The notes under the pieces are model-generated. The model had not been told where the DNA came from and did no database searches. It saw nothing but the letters and a program-made list of their open reading frames with translations. Positions 32,631 to 42,294 of a DNA stretch of 64,000 nt are shown here, one piece after another. The position numbers were made by a program, and so were the translations under genes. Within the stretch, counting starts at the first letter, position 1; each line of letters starts with the position of its first letter. The DNA comes from Saprospiraceae bacterium (lineage in GTDB: Bacteria > Bacteroidota > Bacteroidia > Chitinophagales > Saprospiraceae): the NCBI GenBank assembly GCA_024103005.1, contig JAGFJA010000054.1:1-64000 (forward strand), read 5' to 3'.

Positions 32631-33737
32631 ATGAAACAGTTCAAAGCCTTTGTTCAAAAAGAATTCTTGCATGTATTCCGGGATCCGAAGACGTTGCTGA
32701 TGTTGTTTGGTGTGCCGGTCATGTTGATTCTATTGTTTGGCTTTGCACTGACTAATGAATTGAAGAATTCAAAAATTGTGATCTGTGATTTTGCTCATGA
32801 TGAAGCCAGCAGGGATATAACAGAACGACTCAGTGCCGGTGGAATTTTTATAGTCGGGCAAACGATTTCTGATTACACAAAAATTGAAGAAACCTTTAAA
32901 GCAGGCAATATAAAACTAGCCATCCTCTTTCCTGCCGGGTTATACGACAATCTGATGCACCAACACAAGGCACAGGTACGAATCATCGCCGATGCTTCCG
33001 ACCCCAACTCCGCCGCCACCCTCACCGGATATGCTACGAATATTATCATGGAATATCAGCGCGACTTATTAAAGGAGGCGGAGATGCCGATGCAGATTAT
33101 TCCGGAAATTCGGATGCTGTATAATCCCGAATTAAAGGGAGCGACAAACTTTGTTCCCGGAGTCATGGCACTGGTGCTGATGCTGATATGTGTCCTGATG
33201 ACTTCCGTATCTATCGTCAGGGAAAAAGAGTTGGGCACGATGGATATCCTGCTGGCATCGCCTGTAAATCCATTTTTGGTGATAATTTCCAAGGCAATCC
33301 CCTACCTCTTTCTTTCCATAATCAACCTCATCGCAATCTTACTGTTGAGTACAACCCTGCTTGACATGCCAATCCGGGGCAGCATCCTGTTACTTCTCGG
33401 TGAGAGCATCCTGCTGATTATTACTGCCCTATCCCTGGGATTGCTGATATCCAATGTTGTACAATCCCAGCAGGCGGCTATGCTTACGTCGATGATGGGG
33501 ATGTTGGTTCCAACTATGCTGTTTACCGGATTTTTATTCCCGATAGAAAACATGCCTGTTGCCTTACAGGTTATTAGCAACATCGTGCCGGCAAAATGGT
33601 ATTATACCATCGTCAAGGCGATTATGATCAAGGGGCTCGGAATCGCTGCTATCTGGAAGGAGACTATGGTACTTGCAGGGATGACGATACTGTTGCTGCT
33701 GATAAGTTTTAAAAAATTCAAAAGAAGACTTGAATAA
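32631..33737 (+). CDS. ABC-2 type permease 1 (YbhS/YbhR-like)
   Basis: The 368-aa membrane protein has one N-terminal TM (~residues 22-42), a ~130-residue extracytoplasmic domain, then five TMs from about residue 175. The family motif IVREKELGTMDILLASPVNPF sits on the cytoplasmic side after the second TM. This is the ABC-2 exporter fold. It pairs with the next permease and the two ATPases, and the gap to each neighbour is short (55 and 30 bp). Confidence 0.92.
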   Translation: MKQFKAFVQKEFLHVFRDPKTLLMLFGVPVMLILLFGFALTNELKNSKIVICDFAHDEASRDITERLSAGGIFIVGQTISDYTKIEETFKAGNIKLAILFPAGLYDNLMHQHKAQVRIIADASDPNSAATLTGYATNIIMEYQRDLLKEAEMPMQIIPEIRMLYNPELKGATNFVPGVMALVLMLICVLMTSVSIVREKELGTMDILLASPVNPFLVIISKAIPYLFLSIINLIAILLLSTTLLDMPIRGSILLLLGESILLIITALSLGLLISNVVQSQQAAMLTSMMGMLVPTMLFTGFLFPIENMPVALQVISNIVPAKWYYTIVKAIMIKGLGIAAIWKETMVLAGMTILLLLISFKKFKRRLE

Positions 33738-33767
33738 AATCCTGACCAAAGTAAAATGACGTGAACC

Positions 33768-34889
33768 ATGCGGACACTTAAGTTTTTATTACAGAAAGAA
33801 TTCAGACAAATATTCAGAAACAAGGCCTTGCTGCCGCTGATAGTCATCGCTCCCATCGTTCAGTTGCTCATCCTTCCCCTTGCTGCCGATTATGAAGTCA
33901 GGAATATCAATCTTTCCATCGTAGATCAGGACCATTCTTCCATGTCTAGAGACTTAATATCTAAAGTAACCTCATCCGGATATTTCAAACTTGCCGATTA
34001 TAGTCCTTCATTTGACAAGGCCTTTCGTCAGGTCGAGGATGACCGATCGGATTTAATTCTTGAAATTCCGCCCGGATTTGAGCGAAATCTGATACGTGAA
34101 AACCCACAGCAACTGTTTGTGGCCATAAATGCCGTCAATGGCGTAAAAGCCGGCCTTGGGGGATCTTATCTAAGTCAGATTATACGGGAGTACAACAATA
34201 ATATCCGACAGCAATGGTTGCCGGCTAATAAAACCACTTCTCTCCCTGCTATTGAGATTACCAATGCCAATTGGTTTAATCCGCACATGAGTTACTATTT
34301 ATTCATGGTTCCCGGCATACTGGCCATACTGGTGACAATAGTAGGATCATATATGTGTGCCCTGAATATCGTCAAGGAAAAGGAGCTCGGTACCATCGAG
34401 CAGATTAATGTAACTCCGGTACGGAAGTATCAGTTTATCCTGGGTAAATTAATTCCCTTTCTGGTTATCGGCATCTTTGTCTTCAGTGCAGGATTATTTG
34501 GCGTTGCAAGGCTGGTGTACGGAATCATACCGGTCGGCAACATCCTCTTGTTGTACGGGTTTCTGGTAGTTTATCTGGTGGCGATATTGGGATTAGGTCT
34601 GCTCATCTCCACCTTTGCCTCTACTCAACAGCAGGCTATGTCAGTAGCATTTTTCTTTATCATCATCTTTATGCTAATGAGTGGACTCTTTACCCCCCTT
34701 GATGGAATGCCTCACTGGGCGTATATCATATCTCAGTGTAATCCCGTTACCTACTTTATTGAAGTAGTAAGGATGATCATCTTAAAGGGTAGCGGTCCGG
34801 AAGATATCAAGAAACATTTTCTCATCATGTCCGGCTTCGGCATCCTGCTAAATGTCCTTGCAATATGGAATTACAGAAAAACGGGGTGA
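33768..34889 (+). CDS. ABC-2 type permease 2 (YbhR/YbhS-like)
   Basis: The 373-aa paralogue of the preceding permease has the same topology (1+5 TM with a large extracytoplasmic loop). It carries IVKEKELGTIEQINVTPVRKYQFILGK and the C-terminal-half GLFTPLDGMPHWAYIISQCNPVTYFIEVVRMIILKG segment. It is the last gene of the intact exporter block and starts at ATG 33768. The substrate is unknown; E. coli relatives are linked to cephalosporin, chloramphenicol and cation export. Confidence 0.92.
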   Translation: MRTLKFLLQKEFRQIFRNKALLPLIVIAPIVQLLILPLAADYEVRNINLSIVDQDHSSMSRDLISKVTSSGYFKLADYSPSFDKAFRQVEDDRSDLILEIPPGFERNLIRENPQQLFVAINAVNGVKAGLGGSYLSQIIREYNNNIRQQWLPANKTTSLPAIEITNANWFNPHMSYYLFMVPGILAILVTIVGSYMCALNIVKEKELGTIEQINVTPVRKYQFILGKLIPFLVIGIFVFSAGLFGVARLVYGIIPVGNILLLYGFLVVYLVAILGLGLLISTFASTQQQAMSVAFFFIIIFMLMSGLFTPLDGMPHWAYIISQCNPVTYFIEVVRMIILKGSGPEDIKKHFLIMSGFGILLNVLAIWNYRKTG

Positions 34890-35046
34890 GTGGAGAGATG
34901 GAGGTTTATTTTGATTTTGAAATAACCAACACAAAATTACTTTCATTTGCAGTTGTGCCGGAGTCTGTGCGAGGGGAACAGACTTCCTGTATATTCTTCC
35001 TAATCAATGTCTTTCTCTTCAAGCCCTGATAATATGAGCATCTGTA

Positions 35047-35077
35047 TTGTTAAAGACGGGTTAATAAAGTATCTTTA
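35047..35077 (+). promoter_or_regulatory. Candidate promoter before the decayed ABC exporter
   Basis: TTG (35047-35049), a 20-bp spacer, and TATCTTTA (35070-35077) match the Bacteroidota promoter layout with one change in the last base. It lies in the 313-bp gap 34890-35202, which otherwise contains no recognisable gene. Confidence 0.4.
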
Positions 35078-35202
35078 AAAGCCGATAAAGTTAAATTTAC
35101 AAGGATTTCCTATGGCATTCTTTGTCCAAAGAAATTTCGGCTATTTTGTCATTGGACGATATCATCAAAGAGAACCCAACAGATAAATTATTCTATGCAG
35201 GT

Positions 35203-36125
35203 ATGATTGACGTTCGAAATATAAAAAAGAGCTATGGTCAACAAGAAGCGCTGAAAGGCATCTCTTTTTCCATAAAACAAGGTGAATTTTATAGCCTCCT
35301 CGGACCTAATGGCGCCGGAAAGACTACTACAATCTCCATCATGAGCTCCATCCTGAAACCTGATTCCGGTAAAGTCTTTATCGATGGGCACAACATATAT
35401 GACAAACCCTTTGATACAAAAAAATCATAGGTGTCGTTCCACAGGAGATTGCCCTGTATGAGGATCTGACAGCTTATGAAAACCTTTTATTCTGGGGAGG
35501 ATTGTATGATGTACCAAAGAATAGTCTGGTATCCGCAATAGACGAAGTGCTGGCACTCTTCGGTCTGTATGACAGGCGTTCGGATAAGGTCAAGACCTAT
35601 TCAGGCGGGATGAAAAGAAGAATCAACATCGCCGTAGCCCTGTTACATAAGCCCAAGATTCTGTTTATGGACGAACCGACTGTTGGCATTGACCCGCAAA
35701 GCCGGAATATGATATTTGAAGTCGTTGAAAAACTTCATCATGACGGAATGACCATTGTTTATACCACGCACTATATGGAAGAAGCGGAAAGATTTTGTGA
35801 CCGTATTTGAATCATCGACCATGGCCAGATAATCGCAGAGGGGACGCTTGATGAATTGAGAAAAAGCAGTCATGCAAAGGAAGGTATAGCCGTTACTTTT
35901 CAAGGGCTGAATGAGGATATAGCTAAAGAACTAACTGATTTTTGGGAAGATTCGTTAAGGACCGATGACGACATTTTATTTATGACAACAGATTTAAAGT
36001 TTGATTTGTCAAAGATTATTTCAAAGTGTAATGCTATCGGAGCCGAAATCAATAATATAGAAATACAGAAAATCAACCTTGAAACCATATTTTTAAATCT
36101 GACCGGAAGGCAATTAAGAGACTAA
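35203..36125 (+). pseudogene. Broken ABC-2 exporter ATPase (frameshift and in-frame stop)
   Basis: The original start is probably ATG 35203 (MIDVRNIKKSYGQQEALKGISF). Walker A GPNGAGKTTT is intact. Frame 1 then stops at 35428-35430 directly after an A7 run (35418-35424); one extra A would continue as KIIGVVPQEIALYEDLTAYENLLFW in the other frame. That frame carries YSGGMKRRINIAVALLHKPKILFMDEPTVGIDP and TTHYMEEAERFCDRI. A TGA at 35808-35810 then sits where this family has Gly/Ala, followed by IIDHGQIIAEGTLDEL and a normal C-terminal domain. Two independent lesions make a functional product unlikely. The A AAA AAA run is in the phase for -1 slippage, so recoding at that point is conceivable, but it would not explain the TGA. 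Confidence 0.85.
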
Positions 36126-36126
36126 A

Positions 36127-37395
36127 ATGATAAAGCTGGCGATAAAGGATCTTTAGCTGTTTTTTAAAGACAGAAGGTCCATGTTACTCACTTTTGCAAT
36201 CCCCATTGCACTTATTACTTTATTTGCATTTGCTTTTGGTGGTGCAGGTTCCGACGACACGGAGACAAAGATATCGATGCAGGTGAGTGATTTAGACAAC
36301 ACACAGGCCTCACAAGATGCTCTTCTGCTGCTGGACTCTCTGAAAAATGCCAGAATCATCCCTTCCCTCTTGACACAGGCTCAGGAAAAGATAAAAAAAG
36401 GAGAAGAAGCATGTGTCCTGGTAATCCACAAGGGTTTTGCAGACTCTCTGGCAATGGGAAAAGAACTTCCCCTGGAACTTCAGTATGATGCGGCACGCTC
36501 CATTGAGGTCGGCTTGCTCCAGCAGTCTTTAATCCCCACGGTAGCCACGATGCCTTTTAATCTGGGTGACCCGCGAATGATGATGGGCAACAGGTTTGAC
36601 AGGATGGTTGGAAATGCGGATACTGCTGTCAAAAGTGATATTCACCGGAAATCAGATAACCTGTTTAACGCACTTTCTATAGGTATTTCCAAAAACACGA
36701 ACAAATCATCCAATGTTGCTTCTGATTTTTTTGGAGGTGAGATCAAGATGTCCAGCATTGTTGCTGATAAGAAAGACAACAATCTGGGTTTGATTCAGGC
36801 AGTAGCCGGTACAGCCGTGATGATGTTGCTATTTTCGGTCGTGGGTATTGGGATGGGCATCCTCGATGAAAAACAGGAAGGAACACTGAAACGGTTGTTG
36901 TATGCACCATTGAATCCCATTCAAATCCTGCTTGGCAAGATGCTTTCGGCCAACATTATTTCAATTTTTCAGCTAATCATCATGTTTTTGTTTGCAAGTC
37001 TTGTTTTTGGGCTGGATATCTTTTCACATTTAAGCGGTTTGATTATTACCATCATAGCCACAGCTTTTGCGTGTTCTGCCTTTGGTGTTTTTTTGGCGTA
37101 TTTTGCCCGGACAAGGCAACAGGTCCAGGGGCTTTCCACCTTGATTATCCTGGTGATGAGTGCCATAGGTGGAAGTATGATACCCGTTATATTTATGCCG
37201 GAAATTATGCAAAAGATTGCTGTTTTGTCAGTTAATTACTGGAGTATTCAGAGTTTTTATGATTTATTCTGGCGGAATATTCCTATAACCGAATGGAACT
37301 ATATTTCTAGAGTTTTGATATTGCTGCTCATAGGTATAGTCTTGAATGTTTTAGCAATTGTTATGTTTAAAAGGAATGTATTAAAAACGGCATAA
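36127..37395 (+). pseudogene. ABC-2 permease with early in-frame stop; partner of the broken ATPase
   Basis: The natural start is ATG 36127, one base after the ATPase stop, giving MIKLAIKDL. A TAG at 36154-36156 follows, then LFFKDRRSMLLTFAIPIALITLFAFAFGG in the same frame. TTG to TAG would be a one-base change. The remainder from Met 36181 (404 aa) is fully open, with the expected N-terminal TM, a long extracytoplasmic domain, GILDEKQEGTLKRLLYAPLNPIQILLGK and four to five C-terminal TMs. Reinitiation at 36181 might make a near-complete permease, but its ATPase is broken. No TolC or HlyD gene accompanies this pair. Confidence 0.75.
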
Positions 37396-37485
37396 ATGCA
37401 GCAATGATCACCATTTCGGGATAATTGAGGGCATGATGAATGAGATGAAATTAATACTTCTTCCTTAATAAATACGATTACGATA

Positions 37486-38943
37486 TCAGGTTGTTTTCAC
37501 CCGGATAACCCAAACATATTTACCGTAATTTTCTGATTTTGCAGGTAAGGTTATCTCTGTTGTACCATTCATGACCTTCCATTTCAATTTCTTATTACTT
37601 CCCATAAGGTGAAGAGTCGCATTCTTTGGTGGAATCAGGTTTTTCAATCGGATGGTTTTTGGGGGATAATCAAAAAGAAAAATGTATTGTGTCTTTCCAT
37701 CCTTACTCTGTGTAAAACGTACTTTTTCTCCTTCCCCAAATACAGAGTACATCCGTGTATTGTATATTGATCCGCTATTGATCTTCATCCAGTCGCCTAT
37801 TTCACGGAGGCGGGCGTAAGCAACTGAATCCAGCTCTCCGTCAGGTCCTGGACCGATGTTTAACAGAAAATTTCCGCCCTTACTCACGATATCTACCAGC
37901 TTTTCAATAAGTTCATCAGCGGGCTTATATACATCATTAGGAACGTAGCTCCAGCTGGTTGCCATTGTCATGCAAGTCTCCCAGGGATAAGGCAGACCAG
38001 TATCCGGTATATGCTGTTCTGGAGTCAGATAATTTTGATAGACACCGGGAACAGCCCTGTCAACGACAATCAATCCGGGTTGTTTTGAACGGGCTTCTTT
38101 GACCAGGCCGGCCATATCAATATCCTGACTCTGAGGATTGCGTGTCCAGCGGCTGTTTTCATATACATCTGACAGTTCGGCCTTGATTTCATCATCGGTT
38201 TTTTTTCTAACCCATCCGCCATCCAACCAAAGAATATCTATCTTGCCATAATCTGACATTAGCTCATCCACCTGATGATGCGTATAATCCACAAATTTCT
38301 GCCATTGTTCCGGATATTTCCGGATGGAATAATTGCAGTTGCGGTCAGCAGGAGGGAACTTTTTCCACCAGTAAAAATCGGAATGCCAGTCCGGCTTGGA
38401 AAAATAGGCTCCTATCCAGAAATTTTCCTTGCGGAATGCAGAGAAGATTTCCTTCGTGACATTACTCCTTGCATTGGATGAAAAAGGACAATCCTTATCG
38501 GTGATTTTATAAGTCGTGTATTTACTGTCAAACATGCAAAATCCATCGTGGTGCTTGGTCGTAAAAACGACATATTTCATCCCGGCTGTTTTAGCGGCAG
38601 AAGCCCATTTTTCAGGATTAAAATGCAACGGATTAAAAGTAGATTTGAGATTTTCATAGGCTTTCAAATAATCAAAATAATTGTCGGCGACGCCTTTCTT
38701 CCTGGCTCCCGTCGCCCAGCTCAGGTCTTCCGGGCAGATACTCCAGCTCTCTACGATGCCCCAATGACTGTATGTGCCCCAGTGCATTAAAAGCCCGAAT
38801 TTTAGGTCCTGCCACTCTTCCAGCCGTTGCCGGATGACCGGATCATAATCCGGAAAGTATTCTTTTCCCTGAGCATTTGCATAACAAACACCGGTGAGTA
38901 AATACAGTAAAAGCACAATGTTTTGAAAGAAAGTTGACTTCAT
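37486..38943 (-). CDS. Alpha-L-fucosidase, glycoside hydrolase family 29, exported
   Basis: I place the start at ATG 38943, giving 485 aa with a clear signal peptide (MKSTFFQNIVLLLYLLTGVCYANA). The open frame extends 36 codons upstream, but that extension reads as hydrophobic noise. GH29 signatures include FGLLMHWGTYSHWG, YVVFTTKHHDGFCMFDS, and KIDILWLDGGW, which carries the nucleophile aspartate. A C-terminal beta domain (ARLREIGDWMKINSGSIYNTR onward) is present. The enzyme releases terminal L-fucose from glycans in the periplasm or outside the cell. There is no SusC/D pair beside it, so this is not an obvious polysaccharide utilisation locus. Confidence 0.93.
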   Translation of the reverse strand: MKSTFFQNIVLLLYLLTGVCYANAQGKEYFPDYDPVIRQRLEEWQDLKFGLLMHWGTYSHWGIVESWSICPEDLSWATGARKKGVADNYFDYLKAYENLKSTFNPLHFNPEKWASAAKTAGMKYVVFTTKHHDGFCMFDSKYTTYKITDKDCPFSSNARSNVTKEIFSAFRKENFWIGAYFSKPDWHSDFYWWKKFPPADRNCNYSIRKYPEQWQKFVDYTHHQVDELMSDYGKIDILWLDGGWVRKKTDDEIKAELSDVYENSRWTRNPQSQDIDMAGLVKEARSKQPGLIVVDRAVPGVYQNYLTPEQHIPDTGLPYPWETCMTMATSWSYVPNDVYKPADELIEKLVDIVSKGGNFLLNIGPGPDGELDSVAYARLREIGDWMKINSGSIYNTRMYSVFGEGEKVRFTQSKDGKTQYIFLFDYPPKTIRLKNLIPPKNATLHLMGSNKKLKWKVMNGTTEITLPAKSENYGKYVWVIRVKTT

Positions 38944-39338
38944 ATAAATATCCAGGCTTTGTGTGTAAATATAATTAGGAAATAGTTTTGTGAAAAATAT
39001 AAGGCTATAATTATACATTTTAAAAATAATTACACCTCTAATTATATTCAATTAAATATTCGAATAGGCTTGATCCTATGATGGGATGTAATCTTTATAA
39101 ATAAATAGTTTTTACCTTGAAAGGTCATACCCCCAAATCGTTGATTAAAGTGATATTGGACGGAGTAAGCCAAACAACAACACGCACTTGATATATCGAT
39201 ATTATTGTGAGAAACATTCATGGCAAAAAGAGATATCGCAAAAATTACCGACTATATTAACCAAAGAAACGAGAAGAAAAAAACTTCTTTTTGTAACTTT
39301 GTAAAGAGTTATATTTATATGAAATAATTGGTAAACCT
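38944..39338. other. 395-bp divergent intergenic region
   Basis: This AT-rich gap lies between the fucosidase start (minus) and the DUF2200 gene (plus). Apart from the -7 box at 39294-39301, I see no gene, RNA, repeat or strong hairpin. Confidence 0.5.
39294..39301 (+). promoter_or_regulatory. -7 box upstream of the DUF2200 operon
   Basis: TAACTTTG is a perfect TAnnTTTG box 37 bp before the GTG start at 39339. No TTG is found at the usual upstream spacing. Confidence 0.4.
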
Positions 39339-39704
39339 GTGAAAACAACACCGGAACACGATCAACGAATTGCAAAGATGATATTTGCATCCGTATATCC
39401 GCATTATGTGACCAAGGTCGTGAGTAAGGGGCGGACGGTGGACGAACTGCATAAAGTTATCGAATGGCTAACTGGATATGATGAGGTTACTTTGGAAAAA
39501 CTTATTAAGGACAAAGTGACTTTTGAAACGTTTTTTGAAAAAGCAAGTCTGAATCCCCTGGCCTCCTTGATAACAGGCACTATTTGCGGTTACAGGATTG
39601 AAGAAATCGAAACACCGCTGACCCGACAGGCAAGGTATCTGGATAAATTGGTGGACGAACTGGCGAAAGGAAGGAAGATGGAAAAAATTTTACGAGCAGC
39701 CTAA
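39339..39704 (+). CDS. DUF2200 family protein
   Basis: The 121-aa cytoplasmic protein starts at GTG. It matches DUF2200 along its full length: [54 protein letters not shown] and the C-terminal [20 protein letters not shown]. The family is widespread but uncharacterised. It is the first of three closely spaced small genes (gaps of 12 and 1 bp), so they are likely co-expressed. Confidence 0.88.
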   Translation: MKTTPEHDQRIAKMIFASVYPHYVTKVVSKGRTVDELHKVIEWLTGYDEVTLEKLIKDKVTFETFFEKASLNPLASLITGTICGYRIEEIETPLTRQARYLDKLVDELAKGRKMEKILRAA

Positions 39705-39716
39705 ATCTCCAAAAAA

Positions 39717-40142
39717 TTGGCAGAAACCAAGCAACATACAACCAACTATTACAATACATTAATTACCGTATCTGAAGACACTAAGGCGACCACAGGTATT
39801 GTTCCGCCTTCAAGGGAAAAGCCAACGGTAGTGGAAATAATGTATGATAAAATCGCAAATCATCCATACCAACTGACTTCCGATGACTTAATATTTTATA
39901 CGCATACACTAAGAAAGGGAATAAGCCCGAATGAGTTGCGAGCAGAACGGGAGAATTTTTTTTCAAAGGGTCAGGCTTGTCTCCGGTGTTCTGCTCTAAC
40001 AAGGTCATACGGCTTTGGGATACATTGTGACCAGGAAGGTAAGGTGGCTATATATTCCATGGATTCTGAAGAGTATCAAAGATTGTTAAATGATGAGCAT
40101 GTAAAAAAATTAAAAGCAATGCGCACCTATAAAAAAAAATAA
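39717..40142 (+). CDS. DUF6157-like protein
   Basis: The 141-aa protein starts at TTG. The segments NTLITVSEDTKATTGIVPP, VVEIMYDKIANHPYQLTSDDLIF, RENFFSKGQACLRCSALTRSYGFGIH and VAIYSMDSEEYQRLL match my recollection of the DUF6157 family. Function is unknown. It sits between the DUF2200 gene and a third small gene. Confidence 0.75.
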   Translation: MAETKQHTTNYYNTLITVSEDTKATTGIVPPSREKPTVVEIMYDKIANHPYQLTSDDLIFYTHTLRKGISPNELRAERENFFSKGQACLRCSALTRSYGFGIHCDQEGKVAIYSMDSEEYQRLLNDEHVKKLKAMRTYKKK

Positions 40143-40143
40143 T

Positions 40144-40443
40144 ATGTCAGAAAAAGTACAGTTAACACACCCGCAGGGAAAGAAGCTTGCATCCATAGAC
40201 AGAGACAAATATGAAGTTATTCGGAATGCTATCCTTAAAAGTCTTGACCTGAAAGATGCTCTTACACACAAGGAATTATATGCTGCCGTAGAAGATTATA
40301 TCCGGTCCCGACAAATACCCTTCGATGGAAGTATTGAATGGTATATGGAAGGCGTTAAACTGGACCTGGAAGCCAAAGGCATTCTCAACCGTAAGAAAGA
40401 AAAGCAGAGGTTATTGTTTGCCCTGAAAGACAGCAAGGCCTAA
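40144..40443 (+). CDS. Small hypothetical protein (possibly DUF6958)
   Basis: The 99-aa soluble, charged protein starts at an ATG one base after the DUF6157-like stop. It opens with EKVQLTHPQGKKLASIDRDKYEVIRNAIL and reads as a mostly helical, possibly winged-helix-like domain (THKELYAAVEDYI ... YMEGVKLDLEAKGILNRKKEKQRLLFAL). The final part resembles a winged-helix DNA-binding wing, but this is weak. The DUF6958 assignment is from memory and unsure. Confidence 0.65.
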   Translation: MSEKVQLTHPQGKKLASIDRDKYEVIRNAILKSLDLKDALTHKELYAAVEDYIRSRQIPFDGSIEWYMEGVKLDLEAKGILNRKKEKQRLLFALKDSKA

Positions 40444-40690
40444 ATTCACGATTAGCCAACAGACAGAACCATAATCAGAATAATCATTTTACAAAAAGGC
40501 TTACAATAGCTTAAAGCATTTATAGCCAATAATTTAAGTAAATATATTTATTGGTCCATATTCGTCTGGTTATCTGAAAGGTATCGACTCTCAAACTTCA
40601 GTTATTTTTTATTGAAGATGCAAGAATGGTTAACAAAAGAGTCAACAATTTTAAATGTGAGAGTTCCGGATGATATGATACCGAATCTGA

Positions 40691-41527
40691 TTATTTTATG
40701 TCAAGGACATACCGGAATCCAAGCCAGGGTTCGGGTCCGGCATAAAATATTCTTTTCTTGTTAGAGGATTGTTTGGCATAGTGCATAAAAGATCCTCCAC
40801 AGGATACATCTTTAAACAGGGTCATTTCAGCTGCATTTCCCTGGAGCTGGTAAAGGCCGGATTGCGAAGGGAAGTAGCAAATAACATTGACCAAACTCAC
40901 TCCCTGATACTTCTGAATTATATCATCATTTTTTGTACACCCGCAGTCTTTAAAATTGAGCATGGCACACTGCTTACCATTGATACTGTCAATATTTTCG
41001 ATTACTTGGGTATATTCTTCTACAGAAGGTAGGCGGATCGTGCCGTTAATTCCTTGTTCATTCCTTAATTTAAGCTGTCGCCAAACACAAAATGCCTTTG
41101 CCTGATCGTAAGTGATGCCTACTATCGGGATCTTCAGGACAGAGTATGTATCATTGGGTTTAAATTCTTTTTTAAAGCGACGCTTCATCTTAAATCCAAT
41201 GATGTCATCTGACCGATTATCCCGGATAAATTTAAAATATTTCGAACTGTCTTTTTTCAAAAGGTCTTGAAACAGCTTCCTTGTATCACTATTCACCTTT
41301 TTCAGATCCGGCATTAATTCAGGGTTAAAGTTCATCTTAACGAAATACAAAACCCACTCATTTACACTTACCTCCGACTCTTTCATATAGACAGAATCAT
41401 TGATAGGAAACATTTTATAGCCTTTGATCCTTTTATTTAATTTAGTTTTTTTCTGAGCTGATAAATTGCCGTAAATGCCCGGAATCAAAAATACGATTGC
41501 AGTTATTTTGAAAATTAAAAATTTCAT
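40691..41527 (-). CDS. Exported SUMF1/FGE-domain protein (GldK/GldJ-like)
   Basis: I prefer ATG 41527 (278 aa), which yields a signal peptide MKFLIFKITAIVFLIPGIYGNLSA. The frame also opens at a TTG at 41554. The mature part has formylglycine-generating-enzyme-type segments: VSVNEWVLYF, IPIVGITYDQAKAFCVWR, IRLPSVEEYTQ, LYQLQGNAAEMT, SCGGSFMHY and PWLGFRYV. In Bacteroidota such domains occur in gliding/T9SS lipoproteins GldJ and GldK and in many catalytically inactive paralogues. No lipobox is present. Catalytic activity as a sulfatase activator is not expected here. Confidence 0.75.
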   Translation of the reverse strand: MKFLIFKITAIVFLIPGIYGNLSAQKKTKLNKRIKGYKMFPINDSVYMKESEVSVNEWVLYFVKMNFNPELMPDLKKVNSDTRKLFQDLLKKDSSKYFKFIRDNRSDDIIGFKMKRRFKKEFKPNDTYSVLKIPIVGITYDQAKAFCVWRQLKLRNEQGINGTIRLPSVEEYTQVIENIDSINGKQCAMLNFKDCGCTKNDDIIQKYQGVSLVNVICYFPSQSGLYQLQGNAAEMTLFKDVSCGGSFMHYAKQSSNKKRIFYAGPEPWLGFRYVLDIK

Positions 41528-41550
41528 GTAAAGTTGTTTTTTCAAGATGC

Positions 41551-42294
41551 TCAAGCCTGTGCAGCGCGCCTCATTTTCATGTATTTCAGCGCGATATAAC
41601 TAAGACCTGTCAGAATACACATAGCGATTAGAAAATAATTGTAATCGTTGCGCCCGGTAATGTATTCTCCCAAAACATTGAAGGTAGTGAATAAAAGGAA
41701 TAAGGCAAAAATGCCATTCTTTTCCTTTTCAAAGATTTTTCGCCAATTGAATGTAGCCTCTGGCTTTTGAAAGCCGGATAATTTAGGTATAAAGGCAGGG
41801 ACGCCGGCAGCCCAGGTCACATACGTTTCACCGAATTTTCTTCTCAAAAACTCTTCTTCCGCATACATAATTCGTTCGTAGTAAACCCAGTACAAAAGAC
41901 AAAAAGCAATAATAAACCAGAAATTCGCCGTCCAGAGTGCAAGACCGAGCCACATCAGAAAATTACCTACATATAATGGATGCCTAACCAGAGAATAAGC
42001 TCCAAGGGTATTGAGGGAGTCGGCTACCTGCCCGGCTGCAGTATTCCTGCCTGAAGTATTCATGGGCGTATATCCGACGGTATAAACCCTAATGGCAAAA
42101 CCGATTAAACTGACTAAAACAGCAAACATTTCATAAGGATACTCCAGAGACGATTGCTGAAAGAAATAATGATCAGGATTCAATTCTGTTTTAAGGTATA
42201 GCCACAATCCAATACCGACAATGATGAGCGGCAAATAACTTCTGTATCTGAAAAGCCAGTTGCCCTGTGATTCTATTTCTTCTCTTAGAGCCAT
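41551..42294 (-). CDS. Isoprenylcysteine carboxyl methyltransferase-like membrane protein
   Basis: The 247-aa protein has about six TMs. It carries the ICMT/PEMT core: YSLVRHPLYVGNFLMWLGLALW, in which RHP contacts the SAM carboxylate, and YYERIMYAEEEFLRRKFGETYVTW with the conserved EE. The family methylates lipid-linked or isoprenoid substrates at the membrane; in bacteria the substrate is usually unknown. The following SUMF1-type gene begins within about 25 bp of the stop, so co-transcription is likely. Confidence 0.85.
   Translation of the reverse strand: MALREEIESQGNWLFRYRSYLPLIIVGIGLWLYLKTELNPDHYFFQQSSLEYPYEMFAVLVSLIGFAIRVYTVGYTPMNTSGRNTAAGQVADSLNTLGAYSLVRHPLYVGNFLMWLGLALWTANFWFIIAFCLLYWVYYERIMYAEEEFLRRKFGETYVTWAAGVPAFIPKLSGFQKPEATFNWRKIFEKEKNGIFALFLLFTTFNVLGEYITGRNDYNYFLIAMCILTGLSYIALKYMKMRRAAQA

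Noticed and set aside
35808-35810. TGA at a Gly/Ala position of the ATPase, as in lineages that read TGA as glycine.
   Set aside because: Many intact genes in the window end in TGA (for example 17359, 28579 is TAA, 32575 and 34889 TGA) with no read-through homology, and the same locus has a frameshift and a TAG. Pseudogenisation is simpler.
38944-39051. N-terminal extension of the fucosidase.
   Set aside because: The extra 36 residues precede a complete signal peptide at ATG 38943.
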